In this document: positions 35,030-42,851 of the stretch, in pieces
Position numbering within the stretch: position 1 is the first letter of the stretch
Layout of the letters: every line of letters begins with the position of its first letter
DNA from: an uncultured Bacteroidales bacterium
Lineage (GTDB): Bacteria > Bacteroidota > Bacteroidia > Bacteroidales > P3
Direction: 5' to 3'
NCBI GenBank assembly: GCA_937876865.1
Contig: CALEFF010000040.1
Coordinates: 62,001-126,000, forward strand
Length of the DNA: 64,000 nt
Made by a program: the position numbers and the translations under genes
Notes under the pieces: generated by a model
Seen by the model: the letters and a program-made list of their open reading frames with translations, nothing else
Told to the model about the DNA's origin: nothing
Databases searched by the model: none

Positions 35030-35119
35030 TTATTTCTTTTTATGTCTATTCTTTCTTAAACGTTTTTTACGTTTGTGAGTAGCCATTTTATGACCTTTTC
35101 TCTTTTTTCCGCTTGGCAT
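35030..35119 (-). CDS. 29-residue basic peptide of the AURKAIP1/COX24-like family
   Basis: Read on the minus strand from ATG at 35119 to the stop at 35030: begins MPSGKKRKGHKMATHKRKKR and ends RHKKK. About half of its residues are Lys or Arg. This peptide is found with little change across Bacteroidales. Its core resembles the C-terminal end of mitochondrial mS38 (AURKAIP1/COX24), so a ribosome-associated role is expected from family knowledge, not shown here. It lies 24 bases after the HU gene and before a terminator. It is too short for usual gene callers. Confidence 0.88.
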   Translation of the reverse strand: MPSGKKRKGHKMATHKRKKRLRKNRHKKK

Positions 35120-35143
35120 AACTTCAACTATTATTTTTAATGC

Positions 35144-35443
35144 TTATTTTACTTGTTTTACGTTTTTCTTAACTGATTCCATGAATACCTTTGCAGGTTT
35201 GAAAGAAGGAATATAATGAGCAGGTATAATTATTGTTGTATTTTTTGAAATATTTCTACCTGTCTTTTCTGCTCTTTTCTTAACGATGAAGCTTCCGAAA
35301 CCTCTCAAATACACGTTTTCAGCATTCTCTCTTGTCAAAGCTTCTTTCAAAACTGTCATGAAAGCCTCTACTGACTCTTGAACTACCATCTTTTCTATGC
35401 CTGTTCTGTGTGCAATTTCTGCAACAATTTCTGCTTTTGTCAT
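35144..35443 (-). CDS. HU/IHF-family DNA-binding protein
   Basis: 99 residues, a complete histone-like protein. The N-terminal helices (MTKAEIVAEIAHRTGIEKMVV), the strand VYLRGFGSFIVKKR and the DNA-grasping arm end IPAHYIPSFKPAKVF fit the family; the arm tip is GRNISKNTTI instead of GRNPxTG. It bends or packs DNA as a homo- or heterodimer. It has its own promoter with a good -33/-7 pair and a leader of about 60 bases. The 29-residue basic peptide follows in the same unit. Confidence 0.96.
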   Translation of the reverse strand: MTKAEIVAEIAHRTGIEKMVVQESVEAFMTVLKEALTRENAENVYLRGFGSFIVKKRAEKTGRNISKNTTIIIPAHYIPSFKPAKVFMESVKKNVKQVK

Positions 35444-35504
35444 TTCTTTATTATGTTATTTAGTTACTTTAATTTATCTATAAAATTACTTTAAATAGGG
35501 TTTG

Positions 35505-35534
35505 CAAAGATACAAAAAAAGTTTGAATAACAAA
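35505..35534 (-). promoter_or_regulatory. Promoter of the HU gene
   Basis: Minus strand TTTG (35534-35531), 18 bases, TATCTTTG (35512-35505). Confidence 0.78.
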
Positions 35535-35537
35535 ATA

Positions 35538-36896
35538 TTAAGTAAAAATCCACCCATTTAATAAGAAACAATTAAACATATAAGCCGTCCAACAAACGTT
35601 TAACAATACAATAATCGCTAATAATGAATATAGAATTTTTGTGTTAATTTTATGATAAAAAAAAGCAAAAAAAGACGTAACTATCACAAGATAAGTACCA
35701 AAAAGGTCTACCTTAGTAAAGTAATCCTTACAAATAATTATAGTTATCACCCCTATCACAAGACAAACTATTTGCAAAAAATTATTTCTTTTTCTATTGA
35801 TTGTATCAAACAATAAAAAAACAAAAAAAGGAGTTGCCAAAAGATAACGAGCCAAAGAATACAAACCTCCATGTTGAGTAAAAAGAGCCGTAAACACATT
35901 ACCAACAAGAAAAACAATGCAAATCAATCTCACATATTTCCATTTATCAAACTCTATTCTTTGTTTAGACTTTAAAGCCACTACTACCTCCCTTGCTAAA
36001 ACCACTAACATCGGCAAAAAGTAAAGACAAAGAAAAGGAACGGTTATACTCCTACTCTCATTTGACCAAAAACTAAACGGCAACTGCGGTAAAGAAAGCG
36101 ATTTCCCCCAATATTTTTGAGAAATAATTGATTGGAAAAACGAAGGTGCTCCCATAATCCACTGAAACAACATAACTAAAAACATTCCTAACACCACAGG
36201 AAAAACAGCCTTTAAAAACCTTTTAAAAAACAAAGAAATACTCCTATGATTCAAGGCATATAATCCCTCTAAACACAAAAATAGAATCACAAACAACAAC
36301 GAAGAAGATTTTGTCATGGAAGCAAAAAGAAAACCAAAGAAATAAAACCAATATTTCTCTTTTAAAATTCCATAAAGCCCCAAAGCAATAAAAAGAAAAT
36401 ACAAAGCCTCCGAATAAGGCATCATAAAAATAACCATATACGGCACACAAAGCAAGAGAAGCAAATGTTTCCAAGAAATATTATTTGCAAAAATCTTAAA
36501 CATAACCCACATACCTAAGGCAAATAAAAAGATATTCAACAAACTTATGCCAAGAGTAGATAAACCCGTAGCCTTCCAAAACAAAGGAAACAAAGGGTAA
36601 TATGCAAAGTTTTTAATATCAGAATACATCTCCTCTTTAATAAAATTATAGTGAGAACCGTCCCAGACAGTCATTTTCTCAGAAGTAATTTTCTCAAAAG
36701 GTTTATTAGAATTTGTTATCGTCTTATTCCAAGACTCATCTAAACTTACCTCATAAGTAGGAAGAATCTTTCTAAACAAATAATGCACATCATTATTCTG
36801 CATCAGAAGATGTACACACAAAACCAATGCAAAATAAAGCACTACAAAGGATGTAAAAAGCAATGTCTTACGATTAACTTTCAGTAACATAATCAA
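35538..36896 (-). CDS. GT-C type integral membrane glycosyltransferase, PIG-V-like
   Basis: 452 residues with about ten membrane segments. The first loop after TM1 carries the motif WDGSHYNFIKEEMY and FAYYPLFPLFWKA, the pattern of PIG-V/mannosyltransferase-like GT-C enzymes, in which the Asp after Trp is catalytic and the donor is a polyprenol-phosphate sugar. It transfers a sugar on the periplasmic side of the inner membrane. The acceptor is unknown. It stands alone between the HU unit and the AlbA_2 gene, with a different kind of neighbour on each side. Confidence 0.83.
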   Translation of the reverse strand: MIMLLKVNRKTLLFTSFVVLYFALVLCVHLLMQNNDVHYLFRKILPTYEVSLDESWNKTITNSNKPFEKITSEKMTVWDGSHYNFIKEEMYSDIKNFAYYPLFPLFWKATGLSTLGISLLNIFLFALGMWVMFKIFANNISWKHLLLLLCVPYMVIFMMPYSEALYFLFIALGLYGILKEKYWFYFFGFLFASMTKSSSLLFVILFLCLEGLYALNHRSISLFFKRFLKAVFPVVLGMFLVMLFQWIMGAPSFFQSIISQKYWGKSLSLPQLPFSFWSNESRSITVPFLCLYFLPMLVVLAREVVVALKSKQRIEFDKWKYVRLICIVFLVGNVFTALFTQHGGLYSLARYLLATPFFVFLLFDTINRKRNNFLQIVCLVIGVITIIICKDYFTKVDLFGTYLVIVTSFFAFFYHKINTKILYSLLAIIVLLNVCWTAYMFNCFLLNGWIFT

Positions 36897-36927
36897 CTAT
36901 TTATTTAAATGCTGACATTTAACCTTT

Positions 36928-37015
36928 TATCGGTCAATATCAATTATTGATCTATTTATATAAAAAACAAATTTACAGATATTTATGTGCAATATCGGTC
37001 AATATCGGTCAATAA
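36928..37015. repeat. TATCGGTCAATA repeats after the AlbA_2 gene
   Basis: Three copies of TATCGGTCAATA: 36928-36939, 36993-37004 and 37003-37014, the last two overlapping in tandem. The stop codon of the AlbA_2 gene lies in the last copy. They could be a protein-binding site or a scar at the edge of the DUF4062/AlbA_2 pair. The 112-base gap holds no gene. Confidence 0.6.
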
Positions 37016-38379
37016 ATTTTATATTTTGTAGCAGGTCCATTCCCTATTTTTTCACATAGCATAGACTTTAACATTGACTGAATATCATTTTGTGCAGTAA
37101 TCTTTGAAGGCTTTTTATCAAAAAAATCAATATACTCAGACTTAGTGAAAATATAATTAGAAGAATGAGAATCTAAAAACATTTTTACACGTTCATTCAC
37201 AACAACTTTTTCTAACTTATTATAAATTATAAGAGTCGTTCTATTGTTTGAAATTGTCCATTCCGGCAATTTTTTCCCAAATTCCTTCATTTTATTAGAA
37301 ATTAACGGCATTCCACGTCCTGTTTTTTCCATTTCTCCCGCAATATAAAACACTTCTGCCATAAGAGGATTACGAAGAATTGAGTTGTGAGGAAGAACCA
37401 CATTTTTGTTTTTAATCAAGTTATCGGGTAATTGACCGGGATTTGTTATTTCAATTTTATCTGAATAAATAAAAATAGTGATTTCATCAAACGAATCAGA
37501 ATAATCCCTATGAATTAAAGCATTACTTATAGCCTCATCAATAACTTCTATTGGATAAATGTAATCATCAATTCGTAAAGTTTCGCTTTCAATAAAAAAA
37601 GATTGTTTTGGCAAGCGTTTTTTAAAGTAATCTATCGTTTCTTTTAACAAATAAAAAACATTACCTTCTAAAATTACAGTATCGTCAAAGTGATTAGCCG
37701 TTTTCCCTTTACTCATCAACTGAATCCTTATTCGAGATTGAGGAATAAACTTTCGAGTATTTTCAGAAAACAAAGCAATTGCACCGTTTTTTATTTGATA
37801 AGAATCAACCAAGTTTAGTTCAGATAAAGTTGATAACAACCCTGTGTTACTCTTAACCAATCGCGAAGAAGACAAACCTTGATTATAAACCTTATTCATA
37901 AGATTCTCATCTAAATCACTTCGCTCGACATTAAGATTAACTATTGATTCCCAACCAGATTTCACAGAAAAAGAATCTCTCATCAAACAACTAATTTCAT
38001 CAGGCGAAGGGACAATAATCAAACCTTCTCTATTGATATAATATCTACCTTTATAGGAATAAGGAGGCAAACTTCCCTTTACTACTGTTACTAAAACAAC
38101 CAATTTATCCTTGTATAATTCTTTTTGGATATAAACAAGAGGTAAAGGAGATATATGATTTATAATTTCTAACTGTAATTCTTTGCCAATTTCATCGTCC
38201 TTAACTCCTATATAATTCCCTTTATCATCTATTCCAACAACAATCCACCCTCCCTTATCATTTAAAAAAGCACATATTATCTCCGAAATTTTTTCAATTT
38301 CACAATTAGAAACACATCTAACAGGAGAAGGAAGATGTTTTTGCAACAATAGGATTTCCACAAAACTATTTTCCATCAA
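37009..38379 (-). CDS. AlbA_2 (Schlafen-like) protein with C-terminal HATPase-like domain
   Basis: 456 residues. The N-terminal AlbA_2/DUF AAA_4 domain (about 1-130) shows CEIEKISEIICAFLNDKGGW, a diverged form of the ExxxKxxAFANTxGG motif, and VVGIDDKGNYIGV. After a linker, the second part has NALIHRDYSD, ITIFIYSDKIEITNPGQLP and EVFYIAGEMEKTGRGM, the HATPase_c_4 type part of RecG-like regulators. A winged-helix end may follow. It overlaps the DUF4062 gene by 14 bases, so they are made together. AlbA_2 proteins are seen as transcription regulators and in defence operons. Confidence 0.88.
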   Translation of the reverse strand: MMENSFVEILLLQKHLPSPVRCVSNCEIEKISEIICAFLNDKGGWIVVGIDDKGNYIGVKDDEIGKELQLEIINHISPLPLVYIQKELYKDKLVVLVTVVKGSLPPYSYKGRYYINREGLIIVPSPDEISCLMRDSFSVKSGWESIVNLNVERSDLDENLMNKVYNQGLSSSRLVKSNTGLLSTLSELNLVDSYQIKNGAIALFSENTRKFIPQSRIRIQLMSKGKTANHFDDTVILEGNVFYLLKETIDYFKKRLPKQSFFIESETLRIDDYIYPIEVIDEAISNALIHRDYSDSFDEITIFIYSDKIEITNPGQLPDNLIKNKNVVLPHNSILRNPLMAEVFYIAGEMEKTGRGMPLISNKMKEFGKKLPEWTISNNRTTLIIYNKLEKVVVNERVKMFLDSHSSNYIFTKSEYIDFFDKKPSKITAQNDIQSMLKSMLCEKIGNGPATKYKIY

Positions 38380-38989
38380 TCAAACTTTTTATACGTTCAA
38401 CATCTTTAAACTGTGCTTCTATAAATCTTAGAATTTCTTCACTATTTCGATAAGGTTGAGCCCAATTGCCAACTCTTTCCATAATTTTAATATTTGATTG
38501 TATAGCAAGCCTATAAATCTCAATACATTCTCCGTGAATTATATTATTAGGCAAAAGTTGCGTCTTAATTTCACCATTTTCAAATAATTGTTTTTGCTTA
38601 TTCAAAGGAATATCTTCAATTTTCATATTCATAAGTTTCAGAAATTTATGAGCAAACTCTACCCTATAATCTGCTAATACAAACCTCGGCATTTTCAATT
38701 CAATTGCCTTATCAAATTCTTGTGCAGTAATTGAACGCCCTTTTTCTTCCAGAATACCAGAACCAACAAGAGGGCAAATAATTCCTAAGAAAACATCACA
38801 CTCTTCAACACCTTTCACACAATTTATTAGATTAGATAAACGGCTATCCAAAGGAATTGTTCCTTCTTTTGACATATACACATCGTATCCAAAACCATCA
38901 AGAGTTGCAAATACACGTCTTAAATCTGTTTCAAAGTCATAAACAGTTGAAGAAACGAAAACTTTAATGTGATTACGCTTAACACTCAT
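38366..38989 (-). CDS. DUF4062 domain protein
   Basis: 207 residues. The N-terminal 110 residues are DUF4062: KVFVSSTVYDFETDLRRV, GYDVYMSKEGTIPLDS and CDVFLGIICPLVGSG, a Rossmann-like fold related by structure to TIR/SLOG nucleotide-binding domains. ITAQEFDKAIELKMPRFVL is also typical. The C-terminal helices (residues about 120-207) are specific. In other genomes DUF4062 is often fused to NACHT or other effector domains of immune systems. Here it is separate and translationally coupled to the AlbA_2 protein. The likely role is sensing or effector in a two-gene system (inference). Confidence 0.86.
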   Translation of the reverse strand: MSVKRNHIKVFVSSTVYDFETDLRRVFATLDGFGYDVYMSKEGTIPLDSRLSNLINCVKGVEECDVFLGIICPLVGSGILEEKGRSITAQEFDKAIELKMPRFVLADYRVEFAHKFLKLMNMKIEDIPLNKQKQLFENGEIKTQLLPNNIIHGECIEIYRLAIQSNIKIMERVGNWAQPYRNSEEILRFIEAQFKDVERIKSLIDGK

Positions 38990-39058
38990 TAAAATACTTA
39001 TCTAATAATTTATAAAATTCAAAACTTCTACAAAGTTAATACATTTCGCTAATTTTTT

Positions 39059-39142
39059 CTTAGTTTTTAAAAAATATTTCAAAGAATTAAAAAAATAATT
39101 CTTTGTTTTAGAAAATTACTTCAAAGAATTAGAGCTTCTACC
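39059..39142. repeat. 21-base phased array between DUF4062 and T9SS genes
   Basis: Boxes at 39059 (CTTAG), 39080 (CAAAG), 39101 (CTTTG) and 39122 (CAAAG), each exactly 21 bases apart, with A/T-rich spacers. The pair 39080/39101 forms the hairpin CAAAGAATTA with TAATTCTTTG. The 301 bases from 38990 to 39290 contain this array, further hairpins and a terminator, but no gene. Confidence 0.75.
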
Positions 39143-39220
39143 TTAAGAAGGTAATCCAATTACCACAAAGGGGTAATTTTAAAAAATAAGGAATAAGAAA
39201 AATAATCTCCTATTCCTTTT
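39143..39220. repeat. Cluster of small hairpins
   Basis: GGTAAT and ATTACC segments at 39150-39176 can pair in two ways (for example AATTACC at 39158-39164 with GGTAATT), followed by AAGGAATA with TATTCCTT near 39188-39218. Possible termination of the DUF4062 region or RNA-processing signals; no clear role. Confidence 0.5.
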
Positions 39221-39234
39221 CTTTAAACAAAGAA

Positions 39235-39268
39235 AAAAGCTTGCCTAAACTAAGTTAGACAAGCTTTT
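39235..39268 (-). terminator. Terminator of the T9SS operon
   Basis: Minus-strand hairpin with AAAAGCTTG and CAAGCTTTT arms (39268-39260 with 39243-39235), extended inward by TTAG/CTAA pairs, and followed by T-rich sequence. It lies 22 bases after the GldN/PorN stop. Confidence 0.85.
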
Positions 39269-39290
39269 CTATTATTATGAATTGTAACGA

Positions 39291-40163
39291 TTAATATTCC
39301 CACATATCTTCTTCCATCTCAAAAAGATAATCCTCTATCCTTTGAGACTCCATTATTGCATCTATTCCAGAAGCATAATTTTCAATCCATCTATTAAAGT
39401 CGTTAGATTCTCTAATTACATAACTTGAGAATATTCTTTTACGGAAAATATCATCGTATGAACGTCTTGCTCTATCGTTATCCATATTATAAACCTCAGC
39501 ATTCGCCAATAATTCTCTTACTTCAGGGTCATTGTATCTTATCCAAGCAAGAGGCTGCGGTACAGGAGGAACTCCTTCTTCTTTTTGTAGCATATAGATT
39601 AAAGCAAAACCTATTATTCTAACATCTTCAACAGAACGATTCTTATCAATAAACCAATCTTCTTTTATACGTAACATTGTAACATCTTCTGGTTTAAGAG
39701 ATATTGTAATCGTATCAAACGTTTCTATGTCATTTCCATCAATATCTTGTTCCCATTTTGAAATTATTTCCGTACCTCCGAGAGATGCTTTCATTTCTTC
39801 CCAATTTACTTCTTTTTCAAACATATCAGTTTCAAATCCTCTAATACGTCCTTCTGTTAAAGCTTCATCTAATATAGTGAAAAGATTTTTTCTTCCTTGG
39901 TCTGGAAGTGTTGGATAATAAAATACTTGATTTATTTTTTCCTTAAAGTCAATTACTCTCCAAACCCTATGAGCCCAAACCACATCTGCCTCCCTCACGT
40001 ATGGAAATTCAAATGCTTTTTTACCATTTTCAATAAGTTCTGATTCTTTTTCATAAAATCCATCAGAATTATCTTCTGGTTCATCTACCACTTGAGCAAA
40101 CAAACTTGGTGATAGGAAGAAAAATAAACCTAATAATATAACTTCTATTTTTTTCATAATCAC
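39291..40163 (-). CDS. porN: Type IX secretion / gliding protein GldN (PorN)
   Basis: Periplasmic T9SS component that forms a ring with the lipoprotein GldK/PorK under the outer membrane. 290 residues (288 if the second Met, 40157, is used, which gives a more usual MKK signal start). Signal peptide ends near FAQ. Family features: VWAHRVWRVIDFKEKINQVF, YYPT, the helix FTILDEALTEGRIRG, TMLRIKEDWFIDK and PLAWIRYNDPEVRELLAN. Last gene of the porP-K-L-M-N unit, 5 bases after porM. Two diverged relatives are at 3846 and 4836. Confidence 0.96.
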   Translation of the reverse strand: MIMKKIEVILLGLFFFLSPSLFAQVVDEPEDNSDGFYEKESELIENGKKAFEFPYVREADVVWAHRVWRVIDFKEKINQVFYYPTLPDQGRKNLFTILDEALTEGRIRGFETDMFEKEVNWEEMKASLGGTEIISKWEQDIDGNDIETFDTITISLKPEDVTMLRIKEDWFIDKNRSVEDVRIIGFALIYMLQKEEGVPPVPQPLAWIRYNDPEVRELLANAEVYNMDNDRARRSYDDIFRKRIFSSYVIRESNDFNRWIENYASGIDAIMESQRIEDYLFEMEEDMWEY

Positions 40164-40168
40164 AAATA

Positions 40169-41767
40169 TTATTTAATTGTAAATATCATATCCTTATTAG
40201 ACACTTGAACTTCTCCAACAGGTCCAACAGCTGTTATATCTTCTATATAAATTTTGGTTCCCCTTCTCGCTTTCCTTATTTGTGCAACTATATCTGGTGG
40301 AAATTTAGCTCCTGTCACTGCTGTTGCAGGTTTTGCATCTCCTCCACCTATAATTTGAATCTTGAATGAAGCAATTCTATACTGCACAGGGAAATCAAAA
40401 TCTCCTTTTTCTACACGAAGACCTCCTTGTGCTGCCAACACTTCTTTTTCTATTTTTCCACCTTGTTGTTTACCAACCATTGCTATTGGAGCTGGAATAC
40501 GTTTAGTTCTAAACTTCATTGTACCCATGTCCATATCTTTTCCGCCCATTTTAGCCCTTACATTGATTTGACATGTTTCTTGTTTAGTAACCTTAACTGT
40601 ATATTCTCCATCTTTAACCTTTGTTAATGTTCCGCCTGCACCTGATATTGTAGCAACAATGTCTTTTGAGTTTGCACCTGGTACTGATATTGCTAACGGG
40701 TTGTCAACTCCTATATAGAACACATTCATATTTGTTGCAGATATTGTTGCAGATGGTGCAGCAACAAAATATTCTCCTTCAAATTCGTATGGCACAGAAC
40801 CCGTTTCTTTTTTAACAAATACTGTTCCTTTGTATTTTTGTTGTCCCAAAGCACCTGCCCCAAACTTCAACTTCAATACACCTGAATCCCCTACTATGTT
40901 TTGTCCTCTAACTTCACCAGTAAGTTCACTCTTTGAATCGTATGCTGCAACTATTACATCTGCTTCATATTGTCCTCCTTGAATTATGTAAGTAGACTTT
41001 GGCAATACCCTTGCAACTACTTGGTCAAACTTAAAGTCATCAGCAGAAATTTGTGAATAAAGGTGATTTACCAAGTCCATTTCTGCATTTTGAATTTCTG
41101 ATTTAAATTTATTCAAAAGCACCATATCGGCTGTAACAATGGTATGGTAAAAATTATACATCTGCCAATTCTTTTCTTGATCTTGAGCATCCTTCCAAGT
41201 TCCTTCTGTTACTATTTGCATGCTCTTTAACATTTTCTTGTAGGCTTCACTTTGAGCGTATGTAAGCATATCAGCTTGGTAAGCTTCTATTTTTTTTCTT
41301 AATTCTATTGCCTTACCAGCAGAGCCGTCTTCAGTTCCCGCTAAGAAATAGTTTGTTGGAATATCATAGTTGTCTTTCTTTACTATAGCAGAGAAACCTT
41401 TTTCGTTTAATAACTTTTTAGATTCTGCAACGCCTCCTTCCAAACCATCTACTGCAACGTGTAACTCATATTTAATGTTGTCAATATATTCCAACATTTT
41501 TTTAGTCTTTTCTCTTACTTCTTGTGCTTTCGCCCAATTATCTCCTACTTTACCAGGGTTTCCATTGTAAGCATTCTCAAAAGCAATGTAAGTATTTTCG
41601 GCTTTACCTGCCATCAACTTATTAGTTACTTCAACGCTATCACCCACTGTAACGAAAGCATTTATTATATCTGCAGAAACGTTTAAGGCCAACATCGCTG
41701 TGTACACCAAGTACATCATCGATATCATTCGCTGCCTCGGCGTTTCCGGACAATTCGTAGCACCCAT
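40169..41767 (-). CDS. porM: Type IX secretion motor component GldM (PorM)
   Basis: 532 residues. One N-terminal membrane helix (MYLVYTAMLALNVSADIINAF) sits in the inner membrane together with GldL; the rest is a long periplasmic rod of beta domains. Start GATNCPETPRQRMISMMYLV is highly typical. With GldL it uses the proton gradient to drive secretion and, where present, gliding. Follows porL by 53 bases and precedes porN by 5. Confidence 0.97.
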   Translation of the reverse strand: MGATNCPETPRQRMISMMYLVYTAMLALNVSADIINAFVTVGDSVEVTNKLMAGKAENTYIAFENAYNGNPGKVGDNWAKAQEVREKTKKMLEYIDNIKYELHVAVDGLEGGVAESKKLLNEKGFSAIVKKDNYDIPTNYFLAGTEDGSAGKAIELRKKIEAYQADMLTYAQSEAYKKMLKSMQIVTEGTWKDAQDQEKNWQMYNFYHTIVTADMVLLNKFKSEIQNAEMDLVNHLYSQISADDFKFDQVVARVLPKSTYIIQGGQYEADVIVAAYDSKSELTGEVRGQNIVGDSGVLKLKFGAGALGQQKYKGTVFVKKETGSVPYEFEGEYFVAAPSATISATNMNVFYIGVDNPLAISVPGANSKDIVATISGAGGTLTKVKDGEYTVKVTKQETCQINVRAKMGGKDMDMGTMKFRTKRIPAPIAMVGKQQGGKIEKEVLAAQGGLRVEKGDFDFPVQYRIASFKIQIIGGGDAKPATAVTGAKFPPDIVAQIRKARRGTKIYIEDITAVGPVGEVQVSNKDMIFTIK

Positions 41768-41820
41768 AGTTCTCTAATTTTATTTTTAAAAATTATCTTT
41801 TGACTATTCTTTAATTAAAA

Positions 41821-42786
41821 CTATGCTTTTGTTTGCATTGCAGCAAGCATATTTCCATAAATATCGTTCAACGCCCCTACTTTCTTTGAGAGTGCATTTA
41901 CTTGCTCTTTGTATCTTAATACATTTTCTGCTGTATCTGCAAAGTTTACAACTAAGTTGTCTATTCTTTCTTGAACTGCTTTTGTTGCTTCTAATTGAGT
42001 AGAAGAATTTTGTATTTGCATTTCATATAAAGCATTAATTGAAGAAAGACTTGATGCCATAGTTTTCAATTCATCTAAGTAAGATGCATCTCCTACTGAA
42101 AGTGTATTTGCTGTTTCTTTGTAAATATTTGCTAATGTAGAAACTGCTGATGTTGCTTCTTGTACTGATGATAAGTATTCTCCTGATACTAATAAGTCTT
42201 TATTTAAGTTATCTGCTGTTTTCTTATATGCAGATGATAATTCTACTACTGATTCCGAAGCAACATTTATATTTGATGTAAATTTTTCTGATGCAGCAGC
42301 TGCCCCTGCTATATTGTTCAAACCTGCTGTTGTTGTAGAAAGATTTTGTAAACCTTTTCCTAAACTTTCTATCAACTCAGGTCCTATCTTAGCATCTGCC
42401 AACATTTTATCTAATTCTTGTGTACCAGATAATCCACCTATTATTGTTGTTCCACCAGCTACTCCACCTTCAATTTGTACTGATGCGTCTCCTTTTTTAT
42501 CTTTTTTCTTTTCTTTTTCTGACGCATGTCCGTGTGCATCTTCCATTCCTGCCAATTCAGGATATACTAAACTCCAATCGTATGTTACGTGTAATGGTTC
42601 AAATGCTGATGCAAAGAAAATCAAGGCTTCAATACCCATACCTACGATAAGCATTGGACCTGCACCTGGCCAGTGGTTGATTTTGAACAACGCTCCAACG
42701 ATTACGACCGCTGCACCCATACCATATAATTTCGCTGTTATTTCTTTATAAGCTTTACTTGTTACTATTTTGTCTATAATTCCCAT
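41821..42786 (-). CDS. porL: Type IX secretion motor component GldL (PorL)
   Basis: 321 residues. Two membrane helices near the N-terminus: GMGAAVVIVGALFKI and MLIVGMGIEALIFFAS, with the conserved Glu (residue 53, in GIEALIFF) in the second helix, the residue expected to carry protons. FEPLHVTYDWSLVYPEL is a family signature. The long cytoplasmic C-terminal part is Ala/Ser/Thr rich and coiled. It is longer than the 215-residue F. johnsoniae GldL and close to P. gingivalis PorL in design. Confidence 0.96.
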   Translation of the reverse strand: MGIIDKIVTSKAYKEITAKLYGMGAAVVIVGALFKINHWPGAGPMLIVGMGIEALIFFASAFEPLHVTYDWSLVYPELAGMEDAHGHASEKEKKKDKKGDASVQIEGGVAGGTTIIGGLSGTQELDKMLADAKIGPELIESLGKGLQNLSTTTAGLNNIAGAAAASEKFTSNINVASESVVELSSAYKKTADNLNKDLLVSGEYLSSVQEATSAVSTLANIYKETANTLSVGDASYLDELKTMASSLSSINALYEMQIQNSSTQLEATKAVQERIDNLVVNFADTAENVLRYKEQVNALSKKVGALNDIYGNMLAAMQTKA

Positions 42787-42851
42787 AACTATCTATTTTT
42801 TTCCTTAAATGATTTTTAATTTTAGTTCTCTATTAATTATTCTTAGTTTTA

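Noticed and set aside
36897..39290. Integrated mobile element carrying the DUF4062/AlbA_2 pair
   Set aside because: No integrase, transposase, tRNA end or long flanking direct repeat is visible, so mobility cannot be claimed.
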